Of a stretch of 64,000 nt of DNA, positions 26,773-35,598 are shown one piece after another (position 1 is the first letter of the stretch; each line of letters opens with the position of its first letter). The position numbers and the translations under genes are program-made. Source of the stretch: Ectobacillus antri (GTDB lineage: Bacteria > Bacillota > Bacilli > Bacillales > Bacillaceae_G); NCBI RefSeq assembly GCF_003852715.1, contig NZ_RIAV01000001.1, forward strand, positions 310,001 through 374,000. Reading direction: 5' to 3'. The notes under the pieces were generated by a model. It was given only the letters and a program-made list of their open reading frames with translations, ran no database searches and was not told the DNA's origin.

Positions 26773-26934
26773 ATGAGACAAAATAAAAGCGGTGTGGAAA
26801 TCGAAGGTATAGTATTAGTAAATGGCGATGAAGGGACAGTTTCCCACGAAGAATTTTTGGAAGCCTTTACGCGATTTGTACAACAACAAGGATGGATTTT
26901 CGCGGGCGCTACAAAGCAAAGTCGACCTGAATAA
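26773..26934 (+). CDS. Small hypothetical protein (53 residues)
   Basis: ATG 26773 follows a strong ACGGAGGAGCGGGT. The product MRQNKSGVEIEGIVLVNGDE... is soluble, with a beta-turn-beta start and a helix (EEFLEAFTRFVQQQGW), ending TKQSRPE. I do not recognise a family. It lies 66 bp upstream of the CoaB-like gene and may share its transcript. Confidence 0.7.
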   Translation: MRQNKSGVEIEGIVLVNGDEGTVSHEEFLEAFTRFVQQQGWIFAGATKQSRPE

Positions 26935-27000
26935 TTGAAAAACATAGGAAAATGTTTGTTTTTTTCGTAATATAAAAGAAAAAGGTAAAGGGTGAACAGT

Positions 27001-27696
27001 ATGAAGGGGAAAACGATTTTAATTACAAGTGGCGGCTGCTTAGAAAAGTGGGACAATGTGCGCGGTCACACAAATATGGCGAAAGGAACGATTGGAAGCT
27101 TGTTGGCAGAAGAAGCGCTATCTCTTGGTGCACGTGTTATCTACTTACACGGGTATTTTGCTAAAAAACCAGTAGCAAAAACCGGACAACCTTTGCAAAC
27201 ATGTATGTTTGAAGGAATTTTAGATTTACGTGACAAAGTCAAAGAAATTGTTACAAATGAGCGTGTGGATGCCGTCATTATGGCAGCTGCAGGGTCTGAT
27301 TGGATTGTCGAAAAGATGGTTACACAATCTGGTGAAGAGTTGCCAAAGACAGGTAAAATTTCTAGCGACCACCCACCTATTATCCACTTTAAAAAAGCAC
27401 CTAAAGTGATTAACTTTATCAAAGAATGGAGTCCGGAATCGCTTTTAGTTGGATTTAAACTCGAAAGTGATGTGAGACGAGAAGTGTTGTTAGAAAGAGC
27501 AAAACTGCGTATGACAACTTCAAGGGCAACGCTTATGGTGGCAAATGCATCAGATTCACTGTATACAACGGAAGCAATTCATTATATCGTAGACACAGAA
27601 GGAAACGTAACGACGTGTGAAGGAAAAGAAGAAACCGCAAAACGTTTGCTGCAATGTATTGCAGAGAAGGTTGCAATGTTTAGTTATACGCTGTAG
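27001..27696 (+). CDS. CoaB-like (DFP C-terminal) phosphopantothenate-cysteine ligase family protein
   Basis: A 231-residue Rossmann-like protein of the phosphopantothenoyl-cysteine synthetase family. ILITSGGCLEKWDNVRGHTN at the N-terminus matches the CoaB signature, where ITSGGT..D.VR..TN is usual, so Thr is replaced by Cys here. LVGFKLES near residue 157 is the typical helix start. ATG 27001 is favoured by AAAGGGTGAAC. No decarboxylase domain is fused. It may be a stand-alone paralog of the housekeeping CoaBC; its substrate is uncertain. Confidence 0.75.
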   Translation: MKGKTILITSGGCLEKWDNVRGHTNMAKGTIGSLLAEEALSLGARVIYLHGYFAKKPVAKTGQPLQTCMFEGILDLRDKVKEIVTNERVDAVIMAAAGSDWIVEKMVTQSGEELPKTGKISSDHPPIIHFKKAPKVINFIKEWSPESLLVGFKLESDVRREVLLERAKLRMTTSRATLMVANASDSLYTTEAIHYIVDTEGNVTTCEGKEETAKRLLQCIAEKVAMFSYTL

Positions 27697-27884
27697 CAGT
27701 ATAATATATTGGTCAATTTTATACTTTTTTTGATATATATATTGTGCAATAAAATTTGGTTTGATATAGTATGTATTTAGAAAATGCTAGTAATCTTTAC
27801 GGGAATATGGGGATTTCAGGGAGAAGGGTTCAAAGGCGGGGCTGCATTCAGCTTTTCACAAATTGTTATGTTCGGGTGATTAAA

Positions 27885-28112
27885 ATGCAAACAGAAGAAC
27901 AATTACTGGTGAAAATCGGGAGCACGATTAAATCAGAAAGAATGAAGAATGGGTTGTCACAAGCGGATTTGGCGGAGCAGTCTAACCTTCACAAAAACTT
28001 TATCGGTATGGTGGAGAGAGGACAGCGTGGTGCAACTATCGCATCCTTGCAAAAAATCTGTTTGGCGCTTGGTATCAGCTTAGGTGAATTCTTTCAATCT
28101 CTTAATTTGTAA
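27885..28112 (+). CDS. XRE-family helix-turn-helix regulator
   Basis: A 75-residue single-domain Cro/CI-type DNA-binding protein. The helix-turn-helix lies near residues 27-46 (LSQADLAEQSNLHKNFIGMV), followed by ERGQRGATIASLQKI. No C-terminal effector domain. ATG 27885 fits GGGTGATTAAA; the open frame begins much earlier but has no site. It stands between the CoaB-like gene and an ABC-F gene. Targets unknown. Confidence 0.85.
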   Translation: MQTEEQLLVKIGSTIKSERMKNGLSQADLAEQSNLHKNFIGMVERGQRGATIASLQKICLALGISLGEFFQSLNL

Positions 28113-28129
28113 TGGTCTTCTCATGAAAC

Positions 28130-28162
28130 GAAAAAAGACGTTGATAATCAACGTCTTTTTTC
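28130..28162. terminator. Terminator after the XRE regulator
   Basis: A perfect 16-bp stem with a single-base centre (28130-28145 with 28147-28162), A-rich and T-rich outer arms. Confidence 0.85.
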
Positions 28163-28272
28163 ATTAGCAAGCGACTCTCTAACGCAGAGAAAGGCTTTGC
28201 TCTTTCTTCTCCTTGCTATACATGGTATAGTAAAAAGTATGTGCATATAAAACGATTTGGAGGAAATGAACA

Positions 28273-29892
28273 TTGATTCAAGTAAGTAATGTAAGTTTAA
28301 GATATGGAGATCGTAAATTGTTTGATGATGTAAACATTAAGTTTACGCCTGGGAATTGCTACGGTTTAATTGGTGCAAATGGTGCCGGAAAATCTACGTT
28401 TTTAAAAATTTTATCTGGTGAAATTGAGCCTAACACAGGCGATGTAATTATCACACCAGGCGAACGCCTAGCTGTATTAAAACAGAACCACTTTGAATAC
28501 GAAGAATACCAAGTGTTGCAAACCGTTATTATGGGACATGCTCGCTTGTATCAAGTTATGCAAGAGAAAGATGCGATTTACATGAAAGAAGACTTCAGTG
28601 ATGAAGATGGTATGCGCGCAGCTGAACTAGAAGGCGAGTTTGCTGAAATGAACGGTTGGGAAGCAGAAGCAGATGCAGCGATTTTATTAAAAGGTCTAGG
28701 TATTGATGAAGATCTTCACTACAAAACAATGGCTGAACTTACGGGCAGCGAGAAAGTGAAAGTGTTGCTTGCTCAAGCATTGTTCGGTAAGCCGGATATC
28801 CTTCTTTTGGACGAGCCAACGAACCACTTGGATATTAAAGCAATTCGCTGGCTAGAGAACTTTTTAATGAACTTTGAGAATACAGTTATTGTCGTTTCCC
28901 ATGATCGTCATTTCTTGAACAAAGTATGTACGCATATGGCCGACTTGGATTTCGGACGTATTCAAATCTATGTAGGTAACTATGACTTTTGGTATGAGTC
29001 CAGTCAACTAGCATTAAAGTTGGCACAAGATGCGAATAAGAAGAAAGAAGAAAAAATTAAAGAACTTCAGGGCTTTATTGCGCGCTTTAGCTCCAACGCA
29101 TCTAAAGCGAAGCAAGCAACATCACGTAAAAAGCTTTTGGATAAAATCACCCTTGATGACATTCGTCCGTCTTCTCGTCGCTATCCATTTGTTGGATTTA
29201 CACCAAACCGTGAAGTAGGGAATGATTTGCTTCGTGTAGAAGGATTGACAAAAACAATCGACGGTGAAAAAGTACTGGATAATGTAAGTTTCACTGTAAA
29301 TAAAGGAGATAAAATTGCGTTCGTGGGTCGCAACGAAGCGGCGAATACAACGCTATTCAAAATTTTGTCAGGTGAAATGGAACCTGACGCAGGCACGTAT
29401 AAATGGGGTGTAACAACGAGTCAAGCATATTTCCCTAAGGATAACTCCAAATATTTTGAAGGCAGCGATTTGACGCTTGTAGAATGGCTTCGCCAATTTT
29501 CACCGCAAGACGAGTCGGAAAGTTTCTTACGTGGTTTTCTTGGTAGAATGCTATTTTCTGGTGAAGAAGTATTGAAAAAGGCAAGTGTTCTTTCTGGAGG
29601 AGAGAAAGTGCGCTGTATGTTGTCCAAAATGATGCTCAGCGGTGCAAACGTTCTGTTGTTTGATGAACCGACAAACCACTTAGATTTGGAGTCTATTACA
29701 GCTCTGAACAACGGTTTAATGGCGTTTAAAGGCACCATTTTATTTACATCACATGACCATCAGTTTGTAGAAACAGTTGCAAACCGCATTATTGAAATTA
29801 CGCCAAATGGTGTGATGGATAAGCAAACAACGTATGATGAGTATTTGGAAAATGAAGAGTTACAAAAACGCTTGGAAGAAATGTATGCTTAA
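28273..29892 (+). CDS. ABC-F family ATPase (YkpA-like)
   Basis: Soluble duplicated ABC ATPase of the translation-factor ABC-F group. NBD1 has Walker A GANGAGKST near residue 37, signature LTGSEKVKVLLAQ and Walker B ILLLDEPTNHLD; a charged linker lies about 240-300. NBD2 has LSGGEKVRCMLSKM and VLLFDEPTNHLD, but its Walker A reads GRNEAANTT, lacking the usual Lys. TTG 28273 is used with TTGGAGG nine bases upstream. 539 residues, no membrane segment. A single gene between terminators. Whether it acts on ribosomes in resistance or in housekeeping cannot be told. Confidence 0.9.
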   Translation: MIQVSNVSLRYGDRKLFDDVNIKFTPGNCYGLIGANGAGKSTFLKILSGEIEPNTGDVIITPGERLAVLKQNHFEYEEYQVLQTVIMGHARLYQVMQEKDAIYMKEDFSDEDGMRAAELEGEFAEMNGWEAEADAAILLKGLGIDEDLHYKTMAELTGSEKVKVLLAQALFGKPDILLLDEPTNHLDIKAIRWLENFLMNFENTVIVVSHDRHFLNKVCTHMADLDFGRIQIYVGNYDFWYESSQLALKLAQDANKKKEEKIKELQGFIARFSSNASKAKQATSRKKLLDKITLDDIRPSSRRYPFVGFTPNREVGNDLLRVEGLTKTIDGEKVLDNVSFTVNKGDKIAFVGRNEAANTTLFKILSGEMEPDAGTYKWGVTTSQAYFPKDNSKYFEGSDLTLVEWLRQFSPQDESESFLRGFLGRMLFSGEEVLKKASVLSGGEKVRCMLSKMMLSGANVLLFDEPTNHLDLESITALNNGLMAFKGTILFTSHDHQFVETVANRIIEITPNGVMDKQTTYDEYLENEELQKRLEEMYA

Positions 29893-29894
29893 GT

Positions 29895-29925
29895 AAAAAA
29901 CTTGCGCAACTGCGCAGGTTTTTTT
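29895..29925 (+). terminator. Terminator after the ABC-F gene
   Basis: A 14-bp stem with one wobble, containing CTTGCGCA and TGCGCAGG, with seven T. Confidence 0.85.
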
Positions 29926-30016
29926 GTTTGGGTAAAAGTACTTTTAATATTGGCACATAATAAAGTGAAAAATTTAATTTGTACTACAAATTTGTCCGAA
30001 ACATTTCAAAAACCTC

Positions 30017-30064
30017 TTGTCTAATTTGTTAGAATAATATAATATTTAAAATATTCAGAATAAT
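30017..30064 (+). promoter_or_regulatory. Promoter and CodY-like box of the second livJ
   Basis: TTGTCT (30017) and TATAAT (30038-30043) form a probable promoter, though the 15-bp spacer is short. AATATTCAGAATAAT at 30050-30064 matches the CodY consensus at about 12 of 15 positions and lies just downstream of the -10 box, where CodY would block transcription when branched-chain amino acids are plentiful. Confidence 0.55.
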
Positions 30065-30084
30065 ATTACTCAGGGGGTATATGT

Positions 30085-31290
30085 ATGAAGCGAAAAAAAG
30101 GCATATCCATGATGTTGGCAGGCGTTCTCATGAGCGGGTTGCTTGCAGGATGCGGTGGCAATGAAAAGACAAGCTCACCAACGACGACAGGTGCCAAGAA
30201 TGATAGCAAAGTCATTAAAATTGTGTCGCAGTCTCCACTTTCCGGTGGTTCAGCTTCTTTTGGTGAATCAATGAAGCTAGGGGCGCAGCTAGCTGTGGAA
30301 AAACAAAAAGAAGAATTTAAAAAGCTTGGTTTTGATTTGCAATTTGTACCCTATGATGACCAGGGGGACCCTAAAAAGGGCGTTGCCAATGCCCAAACAA
30401 TTACAGCAGATAAAGCGGTTTTAGGTGTAGTAGGGCACTTGATGTCTGGTGTTTCTATTGCAGCTTCCGAAACGTATGAAAAGCAAAATTTAGTTATGGT
30501 ATCTCCTTCCAGTACGGCGGTAGATTTAACAGAGAGAGGGTTAAAATCGGTAGCTCGTCTCGTAGCACGTGATGATTTTCAAGGTCCAGCTGCTGCAAAA
30601 TATGCAGTAGATACATTGAAGGCAGCCAACATCTTTATCATTCAAGACAAAACAGCATATGGACAAGGTTTGGCGGATGCATTTAAAAAAGAAGCTGAAA
30701 AAATTGGTGCTAAAGTTGTAGGTTATGAAGGGATTACAATCGGTGAAAAAGATTTTAATGGCGTGTTGAATCAAGTGGTTGCAAAAAAGCCTGATCTTGT
30801 TTACTTTGGTGGCTTGTACGCAGAAGGCAGTATTTTAGTCAAGCAGGCACGTGAAAAAGGGATTAAGGTGCCAATCATGGGTGGTGACGGTATCGACTCC
30901 CCAACAATGGCAGAAGTCGCTAAGGAAGCTTTAAAAGACACTTATTATACAACAGTTGCCACCTCACCAAGCACGACAGATAAAGGAAAAGCATTTGTAG
31001 ATGACTATAAAAAGAAATTCAACAAAGATATCGAAGCATTTTCTGCATATGGTTACGACTCTGCTGCTGTAATTTTGCAAGGTATTAAAGATGCACTGCA
31101 GAAAAACGGTGGAAAGATGCCAACAAGAGAACAGGTTCGTGATGCAGTACGCAGTGTGACATCTTTCGACGGTGTAATTACGAACGTAAGTTTTGATGAA
31201 AAAGGGGACAATAAAAATGCGAAGGTATATATCTATAAGTTTGAAGAAGGTTCGTACCCTGGTAAGCAACAAGGAGAGGTTAGTAAGTAA
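30085..31290 (+). CDS. livJ: Branched-chain amino-acid ABC transporter substrate-binding lipoprotein (copy 2)
   Basis: A 401-residue paralog of the livJ at 20177, alike along its whole length (for example KVIKIVSQSPLSGGSA and PYDDQGDPKKGVANAQ). The signal peptide ends in the lipobox LLAGCGG. ATG 30085 has CAGGGGGTATAT upstream; ATG 30081 is out of frame. It has a CodY-like operator and its own terminator, and no permease genes follow. It probably feeds the LivHMGF membrane complex with a different or overlapping ligand range. Confidence 0.9.
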   Translation: MKRKKGISMMLAGVLMSGLLAGCGGNEKTSSPTTTGAKNDSKVIKIVSQSPLSGGSASFGESMKLGAQLAVEKQKEEFKKLGFDLQFVPYDDQGDPKKGVANAQTITADKAVLGVVGHLMSGVSIAASETYEKQNLVMVSPSSTAVDLTERGLKSVARLVARDDFQGPAAAKYAVDTLKAANIFIIQDKTAYGQGLADAFKKEAEKIGAKVVGYEGITIGEKDFNGVLNQVVAKKPDLVYFGGLYAEGSILVKQAREKGIKVPIMGGDGIDSPTMAEVAKEALKDTYYTTVATSPSTTDKGKAFVDDYKKKFNKDIEAFSAYGYDSAAVILQGIKDALQKNGGKMPTREQVRDAVRSVTSFDGVITNVSFDEKGDNKNAKVYIYKFEEGSYPGKQQGEVSK

Positions 31291-31296
31291 TGAGAG

Positions 31297-31323
31297 AGGC
31301 GTCCAATCGGGCGCCTTGTTTTT
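31297..31323 (+). terminator. Terminator after the second livJ
   Basis: An 8-bp stem (AGGCGTCC with GGGCGCCT, one wobble), four-base loop and T-rich tail. Confidence 0.75.
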
Positions 31324-31406
31324 GTGTGATAAAAACGTGAAACCTATTTAGCGCTCAAGTGGGGTGTTTCCGCTTTTCTTAATGACTCTTTAGCGCTGTT
31401 TCAATG

Positions 31407-31591
31407 TATATAAGGCTACATGGTTTTTTCGATATAGAAACAGCAAGAAAATCATAGCTTTAGAACGCCTCGCTACGTGTATATGTTTTTACTTGACACG
31501 CGTATCTTTTAGGTACTGACCGCAATCATACATTGCCCGTTCTTCTTTCCCACCAAAAAAAGAATATCGTTTTTCTAATTGTACTTATATA
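31407..31591 (-). repeat. Dispersed hairpin repeat, copy B (reverse orientation)
   Basis: 185 bp, nearly identical to copy A (35353-35536) when reverse-complemented, with very similar blocks such as GAAGAACGGGCAATGTATG, ACGTAGCGAGGCGTTCT and TATATCGAAAAAAC. It starts and ends in imperfect inverted TATATAAG-type sequences and contains AGAACG/CGTTCT and TGTATG/CATA-type pairings that fold it into a long hairpin. Confidence 0.85.
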
Positions 31592-32087
31592 CATACTAAC
31601 GAAGCAAATAGACTTGTAGCAACTTTCCTATACTACGAGAATATCTGCAAAACTTATTTCTCGACTTAGTATATGTATCCCCCCTATATCTTTTTATAAA
31701 ATAGACATGTAATTCAAGAGTTTAATAAACGTATGGTAAGGAAACTATATTCAGGATCTAATGCTACGCTAATATAAATAAACATGTACACCAGTAATAA
31801 ATAATAATTTTTATGTCATCAAATTAGTAAAAGAGCTATATATTGATAGGGATGTATTGTAAAATACAAGCTTTTAAGAGGGAAAGGAGAAAGAGGAACA
31901 TGCATGAGGATGCATAAACAAGTATAAAAAATAAAACTATCTCTATTATCATGTAAAAGCACTAATGCAATATACAAATTTTGTTTAAATATGGATATAT
32001 TTAGCCTGTGATATTCCGAGTTTTTACAATCTAGTGATAAATATTACAGTAATAAAATAAAATTTTAAAATTTTTTACGAATAGTAC
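31592..32087. other. Long AT-rich intergenic stretch between livJ copy 2 and oppA
   Basis: About 500 bp without a supported gene. One notable part is AAAGGAGAAAGAGGAACATGCATG at 31883-31906, a strong ribosome site and start followed within seven codons by a stop. Its last 15 bases are identical to those at the livH start (21775-21789). I see no other structure I can support. Confidence 0.5.
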
Positions 32088-32115
32088 TTTACAAATCTTT
32101 AAAATTTAGTAGAAT
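32088..32115 (+). promoter_or_regulatory. Promoter of the oppA-like gene
   Basis: TTTACA and TAGAAT with a 16-bp spacer, about 108 bp before the start codon. Confidence 0.45.
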
Positions 32116-32128
32116 ATAAACTAATAGA

Positions 32129-32143
32129 AATTTTCTGATAATT
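32129..32143 (+). promoter_or_regulatory. CodY box upstream of the oppA-like gene
   Basis: AATTTTCTGATAATT matches the CodY consensus at 14 of 15 positions, just downstream of the -10 box. A second, weaker site (TATTGTCAGAAGATA, 32181-32195) lies nearer the gene. CodY repression of peptide uptake is well established in Bacillus. Confidence 0.7.
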
Positions 32144-32222
32144 TTATCTCGAAATATTCATAGAATTAACAGAAATTTTCTATTGTCAGAAGATATATAT
32201 TTTTTGAGGAGGGTACATGAGT

Positions 32223-33914
32223 ATGAAAAAGAAAACCAAATTAGCTGCAGTGGTAGCGCCGGTTTTAGCTGTAAGCGTGGCGTTAACTGCATGTGGCGGC
32301 AACGATCAGAACACGAACACTGAGCCGAAAAAAGAGGGCAAAGGTGAAGAGAAGCTTGCTGCGAAGCAAGTATTAAACTTGCTAGAGTCTCAAGAAATCC
32401 CATCCATGGACTCGGTTAAAGCAACTGATGCGGTATCCTTCAACGTTATGAACAACGTTATGGAAGGTCTCTATCGTTTAGATAAAGATCAAAAACCAAC
32501 TCCAGGTGTAGCTGAGTCTTTCCAAAAGAGCGATGATGGTAAAACATATACATTTAAACTTCGCAAAGATGCAAAATGGTCTAACGGTGACCCTGTAACG
32601 GCTAAGGATTTCGTATTTGCTTGGCAGCGTGCGGTGAATCCAGAAACAGCAGCTGAATATGCATATATCATGTTCGATGTGAAAAATGCAGAAAAAATTA
32701 ACAAAAAAGAACTTCCGGTTGATCAATTGGGCGTAAAGGCTATCGATGATCAAACATTAGAAGTACAATTAGAAAATGCGGTTCCTTACTTTGTGGAATT
32801 GACTTCTTTCGCAACATTCTATCCGCAAAACGAGAAATTTATTAAAGAACAAGGTGCAAAATATGCGCTAGAAGCAAACACAGGCGTATACAACGGACCA
32901 TTCGTACTTAGCGAGTGGAAGCACGAGCAAAGCTTCAAATTAACGAAAAACGATAAGTACTGGGATAACAAAACAGTTAAGTTGACGGAAATCAACTTCA
33001 ACATCGTTAAAGACATTGGTACAGGTGTTAACTTATATGAAGCCGGCGATGTAGACCGCGCTCCTCTATCCGCTGAGTTTGTAGACAAGTACAAATCCTC
33101 TCCGGAGCTAGTAACGTCTAAAGATGCATCTGTATTCTTCTTACGTTTTAATCAAAAACGTGGTGGTCAAGATACTCCACTTGCAAACTTGAAAGTGCGT
33201 CAAGCACTTAGCATGTCCTTCGATAAAGCAGGTATCACAAACGTTATCCTAAACAATGGTTCTGTTCCTGCTGACTACCTAGTACCACAAGATTTTGTTA
33301 AAGGTGCAGACGGTAAAGACTTCCGTGCAACAAACGGCGCAATGAACAAGTTTAATGCTGATAAAGCAAAAAAACTTTGGGAAGAAGCAAAGAAAGAGCT
33401 TGGCAAAGATCAGTTAACAATCGAGTTGCTTAACTACGATACTGAAGCTGCAAAGAAAATCGGTGAGTACTTAAAAGCTCAAATGGAGAAAAACCTTCCA
33501 GGTCTAACAGTTAATATTAAGCAACAGCCTTTCAAACAAAAGCTTGATATTGAGTCTAAAGAAGACTATGAAATGTCCTACGCTGGTTGGGGCCCTGACT
33601 ATCCAGATCCAATGACGTTCATTGATATGTTCGTTACAAAAGGTGCGCACAACCAAATGAACTACTCTAACCCTAAATACGATCAACTTGTTAAAGATGG
33701 AAAAACAACTTTAACAACAGATCCTAAGAAGCGTTTGGAAGCTCTAGCGCAAGCTGAGAAAATCTTGTTTGAAGATGCTGCAATCGCACCATTATTCCAA
33801 CGTGGTACATCTTCTCTAATGCGTTCTAACGTAAAAGGTTTGGTAGAACACAACTTTGGTGGAGAATTCTCTTACAAATGGGGATACCTAACAGAGAAGG
33901 AAGACAAGAAATAA
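32223..33914 (+). CDS. Oligopeptide ABC transporter substrate-binding lipoprotein (OppA family)
   Basis: Extracellular peptide-binding lipoprotein of the SBP_bac_5 family. Signal peptide with lipobox LTACGG, then an Asn/Glu/Lys-rich linker. Family features include TFKLRKDAKWSNGDPVTAKDFVFAWQ-type sequence near residue 105 and AGWGPDYPDPMTF near 455. ATG 32223 (MKKKTK) is preferred to ATG 32217 because GAGGAGGG is too close to the latter; 563 residues. No permease or ATPase genes follow, so it serves a transporter encoded elsewhere. Confidence 0.92.
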   Translation: MKKKTKLAAVVAPVLAVSVALTACGGNDQNTNTEPKKEGKGEEKLAAKQVLNLLESQEIPSMDSVKATDAVSFNVMNNVMEGLYRLDKDQKPTPGVAESFQKSDDGKTYTFKLRKDAKWSNGDPVTAKDFVFAWQRAVNPETAAEYAYIMFDVKNAEKINKKELPVDQLGVKAIDDQTLEVQLENAVPYFVELTSFATFYPQNEKFIKEQGAKYALEANTGVYNGPFVLSEWKHEQSFKLTKNDKYWDNKTVKLTEINFNIVKDIGTGVNLYEAGDVDRAPLSAEFVDKYKSSPELVTSKDASVFFLRFNQKRGGQDTPLANLKVRQALSMSFDKAGITNVILNNGSVPADYLVPQDFVKGADGKDFRATNGAMNKFNADKAKKLWEEAKKELGKDQLTIELLNYDTEAAKKIGEYLKAQMEKNLPGLTVNIKQQPFKQKLDIESKEDYEMSYAGWGPDYPDPMTFIDMFVTKGAHNQMNYSNPKYDQLVKDGKTTLTTDPKKRLEALAQAEKILFEDAAIAPLFQRGTSSLMRSNVKGLVEHNFGGEFSYKWGYLTEKEDKK

Positions 33915-33915
33915 T

Positions 33916-33943
33916 AAAAAAGAGAGCCTCGGCTCTCTTTTTT
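33916..33943 (+). terminator. Terminator after the oppA-like gene
   Basis: A perfect 12-bp stem, AAAAAAGAGAGC with GCTCTCTTTTTT, with a four-base loop. Confidence 0.85.
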
Positions 33944-34064
33944 GATGTGATAGATTTTTTCTGTCAGAAAATTATTACGTTTCTTTTGCTATGCTAATGT
34001 TATATCACCTTTTAGGGGTATTTCGCATACATATACAGCAAAAAAGATAGCGGGGAGCATATGT

Positions 34065-34772
34065 ATGCATTCTTACATTGATTTTTTGGCCCTGTTTGGT
34101 GTAGGTAGTGCACACCCAGGCGGATTTGCTCTTACAAAGCAATTGCTGACACTTTTGCCGCTCAACTCAAATACAAAAGTGTTGGATCTTGGTTGTGGCA
34201 CTGGCAGAACAGCTGTGTATATTGCCAAACAATATGGATGTCAGGTAACAGCATTGGATTATCATCCTGTTATGATTGAAAAAGCCAAACGAAGAATATT
34301 ACAGGAAAATGTCAACATAGAATTAGTACATGGCAACGCAGAACAATTGCCGTTTGCGGATGAAAGTTTTGATGTTATTATTACAGAGTCTGTTATAGCA
34401 TTTACTAATATTTCTCGTACATTATCACAGCTGTATCGAGTGCTGCGCAAGCGAGGCTATGTAGCGGGTACAGAGATGACTATCGAAAGGCCTTTGTATG
34501 CCCAAGAATATGACCATATTAGAAAATTATACGGTGCTGCACAATATTTAACAGAACAACAGTGGCATGAGCACTTTACTAAGCAAGGGTTTCAACGTGT
34601 GGACGTGATACACAGAGATACAGTGGCAACAGCGCAATATGAGTGGACATCAGAGTGGGATATCTCTGCAAATATCTCTCAATCTCTCTATGAAATATGG
34701 GAGCAACATGAAAAAATTTTAGCTCTGTACGGTCATGTACTTGGACACCGTGTATTTCGATGTCAAAAATAA
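34065..34772 (+). CDS. Class I SAM-dependent methyltransferase
   Basis: A 235-residue Rossmann methyltransferase. Motif I is VLDLGCGTGRTAVYIAK near residue 39, the acidic Asp of motif II lies in VTALDYHP, and motif IV is FDVIITESV. Such UbiE/MenG-like proteins act on small molecules; the acceptor cannot be read. ATG 34065 is used with GGGGAG seven bases upstream; ATG 34061 is out of frame. Monocistronic with its own terminator. Confidence 0.85.
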   Translation: MHSYIDFLALFGVGSAHPGGFALTKQLLTLLPLNSNTKVLDLGCGTGRTAVYIAKQYGCQVTALDYHPVMIEKAKRRILQENVNIELVHGNAEQLPFADESFDVIITESVIAFTNISRTLSQLYRVLRKRGYVAGTEMTIERPLYAQEYDHIRKLYGAAQYLTEQQWHEHFTKQGFQRVDVIHRDTVATAQYEWTSEWDISANISQSLYEIWEQHEKILALYGHVLGHRVFRCQK

Positions 34773-34773
34773 G

Positions 34774-34801
34774 AAGAAGCCTTGTATGAGGCTTCTTTTT
34801 T
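34774..34801 (+). terminator. Terminator after the methyltransferase
   Basis: A 9-bp stem AAGAAGCCT with AGGCTTCTT, six-base loop and T-run. Confidence 0.8.
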
Positions 34802-34823
34802 GTTTATAAGATGTGAACGAACA

Positions 34824-35150
34824 TTAAAAGAAAAATAGAGCTGCTAAAGCGATGCCTACAATAAATCCTAACCCAAGCGCATACGCACCGCCGTAATAGT
34901 CATCGTCACATCCTCCGCGGCAATACCTTCCTTCATAACCATAACGGTCACTGTCGTATCCATATACTTCTTCGTCGTATGGAATGTAGCCAAAGCCACG
35001 ATTATATCGTTGTCGAATAGGTTCAATCCAAACGGAATCATCAGAAACCTTTGTAATCCTTCCAATATGATAGTTGCCAGATTTGTCTTGAATACGTACA
35101 ACCTTGCCATTATATTGGCAACATAGATGATAACATTGTTGTCGGTTCAT
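34824..35150 (-). CDS. Hypothetical Tyr/Gly-rich protein with a C-terminal membrane segment
   Basis: A 108-residue protein. The N-terminal half (residues 10-50) looks like a small SH3-like beta barrel: GKVVRIQDKSGNYHIGRITKV. The middle is rich in Tyr, Gly, Arg and Asp and has a CRGGCDDD stretch. The last 20 residues (LGLGFIVGIALAALFFF) are a membrane anchor. The reverse-strand Shine-Dalgarno AAAGGAGGTTTATA is excellent. Composition recalls spore coat or envelope proteins, but I do not recognise a family. Confidence 0.75.
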   Translation of the reverse strand: MNRQQCYHLCCQYNGKVVRIQDKSGNYHIGRITKVSDDSVWIEPIRQRYNRGFGYIPYDEEVYGYDSDRYGYEGRYCRGGCDDDYYGGAYALGLGFIVGIALAALFFF

Positions 35151-35352
35151 TATAAACCTCCTTTCACCTCATGATAGAGTATGAAAAAGGACAAACATTG
35201 CTTGTGTGAATATCTCGAATGTATTAAGTTAAAAAGAAGTCTCTTATCTAATTGCAACTGCACATTGTTCATTCTTCTCTGTTATCTAAAAAGCATGCCT
35301 GCTGTTCTAGTTGCACTTCTTTAGCAAATTATGTTTTTTATTTGTATATATC

Positions 35353-35536
35353 TATATAAGTACAACTAGAAAAAACGACATTCTTTTTTGGGGGAAAGAA
35401 GAACGGGCAATGTATGGTTGCGGTCAGTGCCTAAGAGATACGCATGTCAAGTAAGAACATACACACGTAGCGAGGCGTTCTGGCGCAGTTATTTTTTTGC
35501 TGTGTTTATATCGAAAAAACTATCTAGACTTGTATA
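35353..35536 (+). repeat. Dispersed hairpin repeat, copy A (reference copy)
   Basis: 184 bp in the 448-bp gap before the sensor kinase. The ends TATATAAGTACAACTAG and CTAGACTTGTATA are imperfect inverted repeats. Internal pairs AGAACG (near 35408) with CGTTCT (near 35476), and TGTATG with CATACA, nest inside, so the whole element folds as a long hairpin. No transposase is present. It resembles the non-coding bcr-type repeats described in the B. cereus group, though I cannot say which class. Confidence 0.85.
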
Positions 35537-35598
35537 GCCATTGCATTTACCTGTAAAAATTTATAGTATTAGAGATATAGATGGATAGGGGATAGATG

